Shown: positions 9,043 through 17,700 of the stretch, piece after piece
Layout: each line of letters begins with the position of its first letter
How positions within the stretch are numbered: the first letter of the stretch is position 1
Assembly: GCA_008011715.2 (NCBI GenBank)
Contig: CP136508.1
Span: 2,790,001-2,854,000, forward strand
Direction: 5' to 3'
Length of the DNA stretch: 64,000 nt
DNA from: [Empedobacter] haloabium
Lineage (GTDB): Bacteria; Pseudomonadota; Gammaproteobacteria; Burkholderiales; Burkholderiaceae_D
Made by a program: the position numbers and the translations under genes
The notes under the pieces: generated by a model
What the model was told of the DNA's origin: nothing
Seen by the model: only the letters and a program-made list of their open reading frames with translations
Database searches by the model: none

Positions 9043-10317
9043 ATGCGTCCGTATGCCGCCTGGCTGCTGGCCCAGGAAGCGCGCTCGCTGCTGAACCGGG
9101 TGGACCGCATGCAGCCCTTCGCGCTGATCGAGCCGATGGTGCCGGCAGCGAGCCTGCCGGACGCCGCCCAGGCCGCCATCGAGCGCCACCTGACATTGGG
9201 CCGCCGCGGACTGCGCGCGCTGGTCCGGCAGTTCCTGGCCTGGCTGCGCGGCCCGGCCGGACGGCGCGCCAGCGCGGCCCAGGCACAACGTCGGTTCACG
9301 TTCGTGCGGCTGCAGTTCAACGCCGCGCTGACGCAGTTCGACCTGTTCATCGACGTCGTCACCCAGCGCAGCGAGCATGGCAACGGTGTCTGGCTGGCCG
9401 GACTGGACGTGGTCTCGGCGGACGCGCTGCGCCTGCCGGGCGGCTACTTCGAGGCGCCGCCGCTGGTGTGCTACCTGGACCGGGGCCCGGGCGCGGCGAT
9501 CCGCCGCGCACGCACCCGGCTGCCAGGCGGAGGCGAGAACCCGGTCGCCATCATCCGCGTGCCGCGCGAACGGATGATCGGCAGCAGCATCGCCTCTTCG
9601 CTGGTGCACGAGGTGGGCCACCAGGGTGCCGCGCTGCTCGATCTGGTGGCGTCGCTGCGGCCCGTGCTGCAGGCCTTGCAGCACGGCGGCAGCGGTCCGC
9701 CGCACGTGTGGCGCCTGTGGGAGCGCTGGGTCTCCGAGGTGGTGGCCGATTTCTGGTCGCTGGCGCGGGTCGGGGTGGTGGCGACGCTGGGCCTGATCGG
9801 CGTCCTGAGCCTGCCGCGCGTGTTCGTGTTCCGGCTCAATGCCGACGACCCGCATCCGGTGCCGTGGTTGCGCGTCAAGCTCAGTTGCGCGCTGGGGCGG
9901 CTGCTGTATCCGCACCCGCAATGGGATCGTATCGAGGCCACCTGGGATGCCTACTACCCGACGGATGGCCTGGCGCCGCAGGACCAGCGGCTGCTGCGCG
10001 AACTGACGGCCAGCCTGCCGGCGATGGCCGGTCTGCTGGCGAATCACCGGCCGCGCGCGCTGCGCGGCGCCTCGCTGGCGGAAGCGATGGCGGTGCGCGA
10101 GCGCCAGCCGGCCGTGCTGGCGCGGCTGTTCCGCTGGTGGCACCTGGCGCCGCAGCGCATGTACGACAGCGCGCCTTCGCTGGTGCTGGCCGTGATCGGC
10201 CAGGCCAGGGCCGACGGCCTGCTGGCGCCGGAGGACGAGAGTGTGCTGCTGGAGCGCCTGCTGACGCAGTGGGCCATGCGCAGCGCATTGCGGGCAGGGC
10301 AGCGATTGACAGCATGA
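9043..10317 (+). CDS. Uncharacterised protein with zinc-peptidase HExxH motif
   Basis: A 424-residue protein not matched to a named family. The central SSLVHEVGHQ places an HExxH zinc-binding motif at residues 189-193. A glutamate in SEVVADFW about 40 residues later could be the third ligand, as in gluzincin-type peptidases. No signal peptide is seen; one hydrophobic segment follows at about residues 246-262 (VATLGLIGVLSL). Start ATG at 9043 is 5 bases after paralogue B, suggesting co-translation. Context suggests it processes or matures the neighbouring paralogues, but this is conjecture. Confidence 0.72.
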   Translation: MRPYAAWLLAQEARSLLNRVDRMQPFALIEPMVPAASLPDAAQAAIERHLTLGRRGLRALVRQFLAWLRGPAGRRASAAQAQRRFTFVRLQFNAALTQFDLFIDVVTQRSEHGNGVWLAGLDVVSADALRLPGGYFEAPPLVCYLDRGPGAAIRRARTRLPGGGENPVAIIRVPRERMIGSSIASSLVHEVGHQGAALLDLVASLRPVLQALQHGGSGPPHVWRLWERWVSEVVADFWSLARVGVVATLGLIGVLSLPRVFVFRLNADDPHPVPWLRVKLSCALGRLLYPHPQWDRIEATWDAYYPTDGLAPQDQRLLRELTASLPAMAGLLANHRPRALRGASLAEAMAVRERQPAVLARLFRWWHLAPQRMYDSAPSLVLAVIGQARADGLLAPEDESVLLERLLTQWAMRSALRAGQRLTA

Positions 10318-10342
10318 GGAAACACCTTTCTAGGAGAGCGAC

Positions 10343-12523
10343 ATGAGTACCAGGAAAATGGCCAGGGCAAGCGCGGCCGGCCCCGCGCAGCAGCATGGAA
10401 CGATCAAGGTGACGGTGCGCGACCGGGCCAGCGGCATTCCGCTGGTCGGCGCCAGCCTGCGCCTGTATCACGGCAGGGATGCCCAGGGCATCATCCTGCA
10501 GACGTCGGGCGAGGCACAGCTGGTGAACTGGGAGCCGACCCTGCACGAGGAACTGAAGGTGGACCGTACCGGCGAGCACGGCATCGTCACGTTTTCCAAT
10601 CTCGAACCGGGCGTGCACTTCGTGCTGTTCGACCACGTCACGCCGTTCGCCGACAACCGGCCCGTGGTGGGCCAGGTCAAGGTCGACCAGGGCGCCCTGC
10701 ACGAGCTGTTCATGGAGCTCGACATCGACCCCGAGATGCAGCTGTGGTTCGAGCCGCCGGGCCAGAGCCAGCGTACCGACGGCGCCTTCGTGGGCAACCG
10801 CGCCATCGTCGACGTGGTGTTCCGCGGCATGGACAAGGCGGTCGGCAACGAGGTCGTGCTGGAAGTGGACGAGCTGTGGCAGCCGCGCAGCGGCCAGGCC
10901 TACTCGGCCGCGCAGATGATCAGGAAGCCGGGGCGCTACCGCTTCGCGGCCGACCTGGTGTTCGCGCGCCGCGCCGGCGGCGTCGTTTCCACCCCGGGCA
11001 TTATGGCGGCGTCGGACGCCGCCGGCGACGGTGCCCGGCTGGGATTGTCGTCCTCGTTCGATGCCGAGGAGCGCACGCCGCAGCCGATCTCCGGCAATAT
11101 CGGCGTATCGCTGTCGCGCACCGAGACGGAACCGACCGAGGACCTGGCGCTGTGGACCCTGATCCGCAACAGCACCGAGGCGCTGTCGTTCAACAATTAC
11201 ATGGACTTTCTCGACCAGCTGTTCTGCACCCCGGCGGGGGACAGCGCCGCGGTGCCGTTCGAAAAGGCCCGCTTCGGCGCCAAGACGGCGGCGTATCACA
11301 ACCTGAAGGGCCGGCGCGCGCTGCCGTTCACGGACTCGGAAGCGTACCGCGTGCTGAAGGCGGCCACGGAAGCGTTCGTGATGGTCAATTGCGGCGTGCT
11401 GCGCTCGCCCTATGCGTTCGACCCCGTCAACGACAACGCCTACCTGGACCGGCGCGACATTCCCGCCAGCGGCAGCCTGGAAGACACACTGGTGCAGGAC
11501 TACCTGGAATCGGTCGGCGGCACCAAGATGCTGCCCTACCTGGCCGTGATCCGGCGCAAGCTGCCGGACGTGCCGATCCTGGTGCCGAACCAGAACGAGG
11601 AGGCCGAGCTGTGCTTCGGCATCATCCAGGATCGCCTGGCCAATCCCTGCATGATCGAGTTGATCTGGAACTACTGGCAGGAGGAGGGCATGCTGGTGCA
11701 GACCATGAACGTCATCACGCAGCGCTTCCAGAACCTGCGCGGCCCCAGCGTCAACGACCCGCTGGCGAACACGGAGATCGACATGCTGCGGCCCTTGAAC
11801 AACCTGTTGTGGGGCTATACGCAGGACGAGCAGCACCGCCTGACGGTGGTACGGCGCAACTACGAGTACCTGCACCACTACGGCATGCGGCTGGACGGCA
11901 AGGCGGTGCGCCACACGCAGCCGGCCGACAGCCGTTCGAAGTTCCTGGAGGCCTTCCACCACCTGCTGCGCCTCCTGACCCAGTTCTACAAGCAGGACGA
12001 CGACACCACCGTCAAGGCCGACGCGTTCCCGATCCTGAACGCGCTGAAGGAGGTGCACCTGATCCTGTCGCAGGGCGCGCACAACCAGTACGGCGACCTG
12101 CCGTCCACGGCGCGCATCGAGATGCTGATGCAGCAGTGGCTGCTGGCGCGGCCGGAGTTCCGCGAGTTCCTGCCCACGCGCGTGATGGTGGCCTATCCGG
12201 AACCGTGGATGGACCGGGTCGACGCGATGAAGAAGCTGCAGATGTGGAGCGACACCAGCGTCATGCACTTCCGTAACCTGGCCATCTTCGGCGAGCAGCT
12301 GCTGCTGTCGATCCGCTTCGGCCACTGGAGCGATGTGTACGAGGCCACCCAGGCATTCAACTGGGCACGCTTCTGGCGGCCGCAGGCGCAGGGTTACATC
12401 CACGCCTACCGGGCCGCCACCGGGGTCGACCTGTCGGTGGACTCGGGCAATCCGGCCGGCGAGGCGACCTTGCCCTCGGTGCTGCTGCGCCAGCGCCTCG
12501 CGCAGCAGCAGCGCAGCGCGTGA
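10343..12523 (+). CDS. Large uncharacterised cluster protein (726 aa)
   Basis: A 726-residue protein of unrecognised family. Residues about 15-125 look like a beta-sandwich of the carboxypeptidase-regulatory or Ig-like kind (IKVTVRDRASGIPLVGASL, then GEHGIVTFSNLEPG). The remaining 600 residues are rich in aromatic and charged helices and contain no catalytic signature I can name. There is no signal peptide or TM segment. The start at 10343 has AGGAGAG upstream. Its stop overlaps the next start (GTGA at 12520-12523), so it is translationally coupled to the PLP enzyme. It is the largest protein of the cluster and could be its structural or carrier component; that is speculation. Confidence 0.72.
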   Translation: MSTRKMARASAAGPAQQHGTIKVTVRDRASGIPLVGASLRLYHGRDAQGIILQTSGEAQLVNWEPTLHEELKVDRTGEHGIVTFSNLEPGVHFVLFDHVTPFADNRPVVGQVKVDQGALHELFMELDIDPEMQLWFEPPGQSQRTDGAFVGNRAIVDVVFRGMDKAVGNEVVLEVDELWQPRSGQAYSAAQMIRKPGRYRFAADLVFARRAGGVVSTPGIMAASDAAGDGARLGLSSSFDAEERTPQPISGNIGVSLSRTETEPTEDLALWTLIRNSTEALSFNNYMDFLDQLFCTPAGDSAAVPFEKARFGAKTAAYHNLKGRRALPFTDSEAYRVLKAATEAFVMVNCGVLRSPYAFDPVNDNAYLDRRDIPASGSLEDTLVQDYLESVGGTKMLPYLAVIRRKLPDVPILVPNQNEEAELCFGIIQDRLANPCMIELIWNYWQEEGMLVQTMNVITQRFQNLRGPSVNDPLANTEIDMLRPLNNLLWGYTQDEQHRLTVVRRNYEYLHHYGMRLDGKAVRHTQPADSRSKFLEAFHHLLRLLTQFYKQDDDTTVKADAFPILNALKEVHLILSQGAHNQYGDLPSTARIEMLMQQWLLARPEFREFLPTRVMVAYPEPWMDRVDAMKKLQMWSDTSVMHFRNLAIFGEQLLLSIRFGHWSDVYEATQAFNWARFWRPQAQGYIHAYRAATGVDLSVDSGNPAGEATLPSVLLRQRLAQQQRSA

Positions 12524-13566
12524 ACGGCAACGGGCCGCTGGACTTCACGAGCGCGCTGTACCTGGGGCTGCGCCATCCCGGCCGCGCGCTGGACGGCTGG
12601 GATGCCCTCACGCTGGGCAAGCCCGCCGCGCTGCAGGAGGTGCCGGGCGCGCGCGCCGTGGCGGTGGCGCTGGCACGGCTGCAGGGCTGCGCGGCGGCCA
12701 CCTTGCTGCCGTCCACCCTGCACCTGTTCTGGGACCTGTTCGGCATGCTGGGGCAGGAGCGCTTTGCAGTGCTGGTCGATGCGGCCGCTTACCCGGTGGC
12801 GCGCTGGGGGGCGGAGCGGGCGGCGGGCCTGGGCCTGCCGTTGCAGTCCTTCCGCTCCGGCGACCTGGCGGAGCTGGGTCGGGTGGCGCTGGCCTGGCAC
12901 CGCGCCGGGCGCCGGCCGCTGATCCTGGCGGACGGCTACAGCCCCGGGGCGGACGGGCCACCGCCGCTGGCGGCCTATGCGGCGCTGGCGCAGCGGTATG
13001 ACGGCCTGCTGCTGCTGGACGACACCCAAGCCCTGGGCCTGCTGGGCCGGCACGGCGGCGGTTCGCTGCGGCGGCATGGCATCGAGGCGCTGCCGGTGCT
13101 GGCCGGCGCCTCGCTGGCGAAGGCGTTCGGCGTGCCGGTCGCGGTGCTGGCGGGCAGTGCCGACTGGATCCGGCGCTTCGAACGGGCCAGCGACACGCGG
13201 CTGCATGCCAGCCCGCCGTCGCGCGCCGTCGTGGTGGCGGCGCGGCGCGCCTTGCGGCTGAACGCCGTATGCGGCGACGCGCTGCGGCGCACGCTGGCGC
13301 AGCGGGTGGCGCAGTTCCGTGCCGCGCTGCGGGCAGCCGGCCTGCCGTGCCGCGGCGGGGCGTTCCCGGTGCAGTGGCTGGCACTGCGGCCGGACGCCAA
13401 CCTGGTGCAAGCGCACGCCGCGTTGCGCCACGCGGGCGTGCTGGCGGTGCCGCAATGCCGCGCCGGCCAGGGACGGTTGACGTTTCTGCTGCGGGCGGAC
13501 CACGCGCCGGCGGACATCGCACGAGCGGTGCGGATCGTGACACGGGAGCTGAGGGGGCTGACATGA
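12520..13566 (+). CDS. BioF/KBL-like PLP-dependent aminotransferase-fold enzyme
   Basis: A 348-residue fold-type I PLP enzyme resembling alpha-oxoamine synthases (8-amino-7-oxononanoate synthase, 2-amino-3-ketobutyrate CoA ligase). The cofactor Asp region reads LLLLDDTQALGLLG, with Gln where these enzymes normally have His in the DxAH motif. The Schiff-base Lys candidate lies in GASLAKAFGVPVAV. The GTG start overlaps the previous stop by 4 bases, and the stop overlaps the next start (ATGA, 13563-13566). It is slightly shorter than typical BioF (about 385-400 residues). No other biotin gene is near, so its product probably serves this cluster. The exact reaction is unknown. Confidence 0.8.
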   Translation: MNGNGPLDFTSALYLGLRHPGRALDGWDALTLGKPAALQEVPGARAVAVALARLQGCAAATLLPSTLHLFWDLFGMLGQERFAVLVDAAAYPVARWGAERAAGLGLPLQSFRSGDLAELGRVALAWHRAGRRPLILADGYSPGADGPPPLAAYAALAQRYDGLLLLDDTQALGLLGRHGGGSLRRHGIEALPVLAGASLAKAFGVPVAVLAGSADWIRRFERASDTRLHASPPSRAVVVAARRALRLNAVCGDALRRTLAQRVAQFRAALRAAGLPCRGGAFPVQWLALRPDANLVQAHAALRHAGVLAVPQCRAGQGRLTFLLRADHAPADIARAVRIVTRELRGLT

Positions 13567-14312
13567 AAGACGAATACGAAGGCGAGCAGTTCGAGACCCT
13601 GCCGTTCGGGCCAGGCCTGACGGATGGCCTGGGCGAGCTGGAGGAAGAACGCGGCCGCCATGGCGGCCGCGGCGGCGGGCGCGGCAGCGTGCGGCCGGGT
13701 GGGGGGAGGACCCGTTCCCGGCCCGCGCCGAAACCTGGGCCGCGGCCGCGCTGGCCGCGCGGGCCCTACTGGGGGCCGGTCTACGGCGGCTGGCCATACG
13801 GCGTGATGGTCAGCGATCCCGGCCCCTGGGCGGCACCGGTGCCCGCGGACCCGTGGGAGCCCCCGGCCGGCGCGCCGGCGTTCGACGCCGTCGACCTGGC
13901 GCCGCCAGCCGACGGCGGTGTCGAACCGCAGGACGAGATCCCGCCCAGGCTAGCCAACGTGCTCACAACCCATGCGCCCGGCATCACCTTCCGCGACGTG
14001 GGCACGCTGGCCGCGTTTCGCAAGGCCGGCAGGGTGACGGGCCCGGGCATCTACATCATCGTGTTCCGCAAGGGCGGGCGCCCGCTGGCCTACGTAGGCG
14101 AGACGGCCGACCTGCAGGAACGCATTCGCAAGCACATGCTGGGCGGCGCCGTGCTGGGCGTGGCGCTGCGCAATTACCGGCTGTTCGTGGCGCAGCCGGC
14201 CGTGTCGGCGGCGCAGCGGCGCGCCATCGAGAAGGCGATCAACGCACAGATGCTGCTGCCGCACAACCGGGGCGAGACCACCAACCAGGTCAGCGAAATG
14301 CAATTCATCTAG
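13563..14312 (+). CDS. GIY-YIG domain protein with acidic N-terminal tag
   Basis: A 249-residue protein. The N terminus (MKDEYEGEQFETLPFG) resembles that of paralogue C (GETFEILPF). It is followed by a low-complexity Gly/Arg/Pro/Trp region of about 70 residues. The C-terminal third has a GIY-YIG nuclease-like domain: GIYIIVF, then YVGETADLQERIRKHM, a Glu in RRAIEKAI and an Asn in LLPHNRGE. GIY-YIG domains usually cut DNA, but here the domain could be repurposed. The start at 13563 overlaps the upstream stop, and paralogue C follows 13 bases on. Domain identification is fairly firm; activity is not. Confidence 0.78.
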   Translation: MKDEYEGEQFETLPFGPGLTDGLGELEEERGRHGGRGGGRGSVRPGGGRTRSRPAPKPGPRPRWPRGPYWGPVYGGWPYGVMVSDPGPWAAPVPADPWEPPAGAPAFDAVDLAPPADGGVEPQDEIPPRLANVLTTHAPGITFRDVGTLAAFRKAGRVTGPGIYIIVFRKGGRPLAYVGETADLQERIRKHMLGGAVLGVALRNYRLFVAQPAVSAAQRRAIEKAINAQMLLPHNRGETTNQVSEMQFI

Positions 14313-14325
14313 CAAGGAGAACATC

Positions 14326-14904
14326 ATGCATGCGAAGCAGTGCTGCTGCGGCCAGTGCCGCACGAGTGGCGAAACGTTTGAAATCCTGCCGTTCCAGCAG
14401 GAGGGCGGCTGGAGCGGCGCATCCTGGCAGGGCGAGCGCCCGTTCGGCGAGGCCGAGGAGCTGGAGCTGACGATGGAGTTATTGTCGGTGTCGAACGAGG
14501 CCGAGCTGGAGCAGTTCCTCGGCAACGTCTTCAAGGGCGTGTGGAAGGGCATCAGGAAGGTGGGATCGGCCATCGGCAAGGTCGCCAAGCCGCTCGGTGG
14601 CGCGCTGAAGGGACTCGCCAAGACGGCGCTGCCCTTCGTCGGCGGCGCGCTCGGCTCGATGATCCCGATTCCTGGCGTGGGCACCATGATCGGCCGCGCG
14701 GCCGGCACCGCGCTGTCGAAAGCGCTCGAGATGGAGTTCGAGGGCATGGACATGGAACAGCAGGAATTCGAGATGGCGCGCCGCTTCGTGCGGATCGCCG
14801 GCAGCGCCGCGCAGCAGGCCGCGCAGGGCGGCTCGCCACAGGAAGCCGTGCTGCGGGCGCTGCGCCAGCACGCGCCGGCCATCGAGCTGCCGGGCCGGGC
14901 GTGA
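14326..14904 (+). CDS. Uncharacterised paralogue C with Cys-rich N terminus and glycine-zipper core
   Basis: A 192-residue protein and the closest relative of paralogue B. It begins MHAKQCCCGQC, giving four Cys in 7 residues, then SGETFEILPF. The block ELLSVSNEAELEQFLGNVFK is nearly identical to that of paralogue B, and about 65 residues of glycine/alanine-rich hydrophobic sequence follow. The shared acidic block (QQEFEMARRF, then VRIAGSA) and an alpha-helical tail close it. AAGGAG stands 8 bases before the ATG. It sits 3 bases upstream of the amidohydrolase. Size and layout resemble secreted pore-forming or bacteriocin-like precursors, but no family was recognised. Confidence 0.78.
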   Translation: MHAKQCCCGQCRTSGETFEILPFQQEGGWSGASWQGERPFGEAEELELTMELLSVSNEAELEQFLGNVFKGVWKGIRKVGSAIGKVAKPLGGALKGLAKTALPFVGGALGSMIPIPGVGTMIGRAAGTALSKALEMEFEGMDMEQQEFEMARRFVRIAGSAAQQAAQGGSPQEAVLRALRQHAPAIELPGRA

Positions 14905-14907
14905 GCC

Positions 14908-15642
14908 ATGATCATCGACAGCCACTGCCACGCCGGTCCGGGCGACGGCCTGACCGGCCCATGGGACAGCAATCTCGCGCTGGGCCGCTACCGCCGCCGC
15001 GCCGTGGCGGCCGGCATCGAGCGCAGCGTACTGCTGGCCGCGTTCCACTCCGATTACGCGGTCGCCAACGAGGCATTGGCCGCGCTGGTGGCGGCCCATC
15101 CCGAGCGCTATTACGGCTTCGCCTTCGTGCACGCGGCGCGCGACCGTGGGCGCATCCACGCCATGGTGCGGGTGGCGGTGGAACAGTATGGCTTCGTCGG
15201 CATCAAGGTACACCGGCACGACGCGCCGATCAGCGGCGAGATCTGCGAGGCCGCGCGCGCCTTCGGCCTGCCGGTGCTGTACGACCCGATGGGCGAGGTG
15301 CATGTGGCCGAACTGCTGGCGGCGCAATACCCGGACGTGAACTTCATCCTGCCGCACCTGGGCAGCTTCGCCGACCAGTGGCAGGCCCAGCTCGCGCTGA
15401 TCGACCACCTGGTGCGGCATCCGAACATCTACACGGACAGCTCCGGCATCCGCCGCTTCGACCTGCTGGCCGAGGCGGTGCGTAGGGCCGGGCCGCACAA
15501 AGTGCTGTTCGGCTCGGACGGGCCGTGGCTGCATCCGGGGTTGGAACTGCACAAGATCCGGTTGCTGCGGTTGCCGGCGGCGGACGAGGCGCTGATCACC
15601 GGCGCTAACTTCCTGCGGCTGATCGGGCGCGCCACCGGCTGA
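14908..15642 (+). CDS. Amidohydrolase-2-type TIM-barrel metal hydrolase
   Basis: A 244-residue protein of the amidohydrolase superfamily. DSHCHAG at the N terminus gives the first metal-binding His pair. A Lys in GFVGIKVHRHD, a His in ILPHLGSF and an Asp in FGSDGPW follow at the expected strand ends. This is the compact form related to Amidohydro_2 decarboxylases and hydrolases. It starts 3 bases after paralogue C with the same strand and no room for a promoter, so it is probably the last gene of the cluster operon. The substrate is unknown. Confidence 0.82.
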   Translation: MIIDSHCHAGPGDGLTGPWDSNLALGRYRRRAVAAGIERSVLLAAFHSDYAVANEALAALVAAHPERYYGFAFVHAARDRGRIHAMVRVAVEQYGFVGIKVHRHDAPISGEICEAARAFGLPVLYDPMGEVHVAELLAAQYPDVNFILPHLGSFADQWQAQLALIDHLVRHPNIYTDSSGIRRFDLLAEAVRRAGPHKVLFGSDGPWLHPGLELHKIRLLRLPAADEALITGANFLRLIGRATG

Positions 15643-15687
15643 CGGCGGGGCAGGCGGCCGCCGCCAACGCCGCCTGCCCGCGATGGT

Positions 15688-17631
15688 TTATTGCTGAGGC
15701 TTCGGCCAATGCTTGGCGTATGGCGACTTGCGGATCTGCTCCGCCACCGCAGCGAGGTCGCCGTAATTGTTGAACCACGTCGTGTACATGATGCCGTCGA
15801 TCTTCAGCGACGTGGGCGTGTCGAGCGTCTTCTCCTTCTCATAGGCGGCGGTCAGCGCGTTCAGCCAGGCGGTCGTCGTGTCCTTCTTCTCGTAGTACAG
15901 GGCGATCACCTGCGGATACTCGCGGAAGTACAGCAGCGACTCGCGCCGCTTCGTCTGCGCCGCTTCCGTCAGCTCCTCGCCGCCGGTCCAGTTGACGATG
16001 ACGGTATCGGGATGGAGGTCGATATCGGCGTTGCCGCTCTTGAAGCTCGTCGTGGCGCCGGTTTTGAGCAGGCTGCCGTTGACCTGGTAGTAGCGCGCGA
16101 TCGCGTTCATGTTCGGATCGAACATGTCGTTCCACGTCAGCGTTTCCACGCCGGCGTTCTCCAGCGGGTTCTGCACGCCGCGCACCATGTGGCCGAGATA
16201 ATCGCCGGCCGACCTGCGGCTGCAGCGGGCATCGTTCTGCTCCCAGTTCAGCACCGGGATTTCGTCGTAGTACATGAAGTACTTCTTCGGACTGCCGGTG
16301 ACGACCTTGGGGATCTGGTTGTTGAACAGCGGCGCGATGGCGTTGGCGTAGTAGTTTTCCTGCACGCGGTAGAAGTCGCCGCCGTCGCAGGCGACAGCTG
16401 CCACGCCCTTGAACATGCGCGACGGCGACTGGCGCCATGCTACCTTGAGGTCCGCATTCGCCATGTCCTTGTTGTGGATGGTCAGCGTGGCGCCGTTGAC
16501 GGTGTAATCCGTGGAGGGCAATACCTTGCCGTCGCTGGTCCGTGTCACGACGTAGTCGCCCTGGCCGCGCTCGACCGGATGCGTGATGCCGATCTCCTCG
16601 AGCTTGATGTCGTCGATCCACACCGTGTTGGCACCCTCGATCACGTTGTACATGCCGAAGTAGGCGTACGCCTCGGTGAAATTGCCGCTGTTGAACTGCA
16701 CGTTGTACTGCTGCCAGGTGGGATTGCCGGCGGCGGCGGCCTTGGCCTGGGCGACGAACTTCGTGGTGTTGCCTTCGGCGTTCCAGTTGCCGTCCGGCGT
16801 CGAGCCCCATCCCAGGCCCTGGCTGGCATGGCGGTACAGCGGCGCGTCGGGGCGGCCGTCCGCCGTCTGGATGAAGAACTGCAGTTTTTCCGGCTTCGTC
16901 ATCGCGCCCGGCTTCAGCCAGAACGAGATCTGGTAGGCCGTGTGCGGCTTGAGGGTCAGCTTGCGGTACAGGCGGCTGGCAGCCCAAGTTTTACCGGCTG
17001 GCAAGGCTCGCCAGCTCTGCATCCGCATCGCGCGGGCGCTCTCGTGACCGACGGTGGGATCGATCTCGACGCCCGCGCCGTAGGTCGGCTGGAACGCGTC
17101 CACGGCCCAGCCGGAGGCATCCACTTCGAAGCCCGCTGGCTCGGCGAACAGGTTCTTGCCCGCGTTGACGACACTGGCGACGCCGGACTGCGCCTTGTAC
17201 AGCGTGGTGGTCGGGAACGCCTCCATCAGGTCCGGCCGCAACTGGCTGACCAGCTCCGGGTGGCCGCCGATGGGAATGACTTCCAGGCCGGCCGCATTGG
17301 CATTGCCGATCGCCAGCTTGATGCGGTCGCTGATCGCTTTCTTGCGGTCGGCGGACGTCTCAGGATTCACCAGCTGGACATAGCTGCCGTCGCCGCCCAG
17401 GTTCAGCGCGACGCCGTTGAAACCCGCGGCCTTGATCGTCGGCAGCAGGGCATTGAAGTTCTCGAAGGGCGTCCTGCCTGCGCTGTCGCGCTCCGTGACC
17501 ATCAGGTTGCCGCCCCAGTACACCCAGCGCTTCTGGAAGCACGTGGCTTCGCACTCCTGCGCCGCGGCGCCGGCCGCCCACAGCGCCAGCACACTGGCGA
17601 TCGCGCCAGCAACTACTTTTTTGCAAGTCAT
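15688..17631 (-). CDS. Secreted glycoside-hydrolase-like protein
   Basis: A 647-residue exported protein. Residues 1-25 form a Sec signal peptide ending in AGAAAQE. Residues about 30-125 start a probable TIM barrel (KRWVYWGGNLMVTERD, then AAGFNGVALNLGGDG). About 145-330 look like a carbohydrate-binding jelly-roll domain (YQISFWLKPG, a Trp/Tyr-rich surface, WIDDIKLEEIG). The C-terminal part returns to a barrel-like region with MYYDEIPVLNWEQ. The split barrel with inserted binding domain suggests a polysaccharide-active enzyme, but I cannot name a GH family or its catalytic pair. It lies downstream of the sigma-54 activator on the same strand, with 69 bases between; no -24/-12 promoter was found there. 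Confidence 0.6.
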   Translation of the reverse strand: MTCKKVVAGAIASVLALWAAGAAAQECEATCFQKRWVYWGGNLMVTERDSAGRTPFENFNALLPTIKAAGFNGVALNLGGDGSYVQLVNPETSADRKKAISDRIKLAIGNANAAGLEVIPIGGHPELVSQLRPDLMEAFPTTTLYKAQSGVASVVNAGKNLFAEPAGFEVDASGWAVDAFQPTYGAGVEIDPTVGHESARAMRMQSWRALPAGKTWAASRLYRKLTLKPHTAYQISFWLKPGAMTKPEKLQFFIQTADGRPDAPLYRHASQGLGWGSTPDGNWNAEGNTTKFVAQAKAAAAGNPTWQQYNVQFNSGNFTEAYAYFGMYNVIEGANTVWIDDIKLEEIGITHPVERGQGDYVVTRTSDGKVLPSTDYTVNGATLTIHNKDMANADLKVAWRQSPSRMFKGVAAVACDGGDFYRVQENYYANAIAPLFNNQIPKVVTGSPKKYFMYYDEIPVLNWEQNDARCSRRSAGDYLGHMVRGVQNPLENAGVETLTWNDMFDPNMNAIARYYQVNGSLLKTGATTSFKSGNADIDLHPDTVIVNWTGGEELTEAAQTKRRESLLYFREYPQVIALYYEKKDTTTAWLNALTAAYEKEKTLDTPTSLKIDGIMYTTWFNNYGDLAAVAEQIRKSPYAKHWPKPQQ

Positions 17632-17700
17632 GTTGACTCCTGGTTATTTTTTGGAGCGGGCATGATAGCAAAAAAATAATACCGAGGGATGACTTCGCAG

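Noticed and set aside
15691..17679. 662-codon frame opposite the secreted barrel-like protein
   Set aside because: The opposite strand has a clear signal peptide and structured domains; this frame is its shadow.
17632..17700. Sigma-54 promoter before the secreted protein
   Set aside because: No TGGC-N8-TGC pattern was found on the minus strand, in spite of the adjacent sigma-54 activator.
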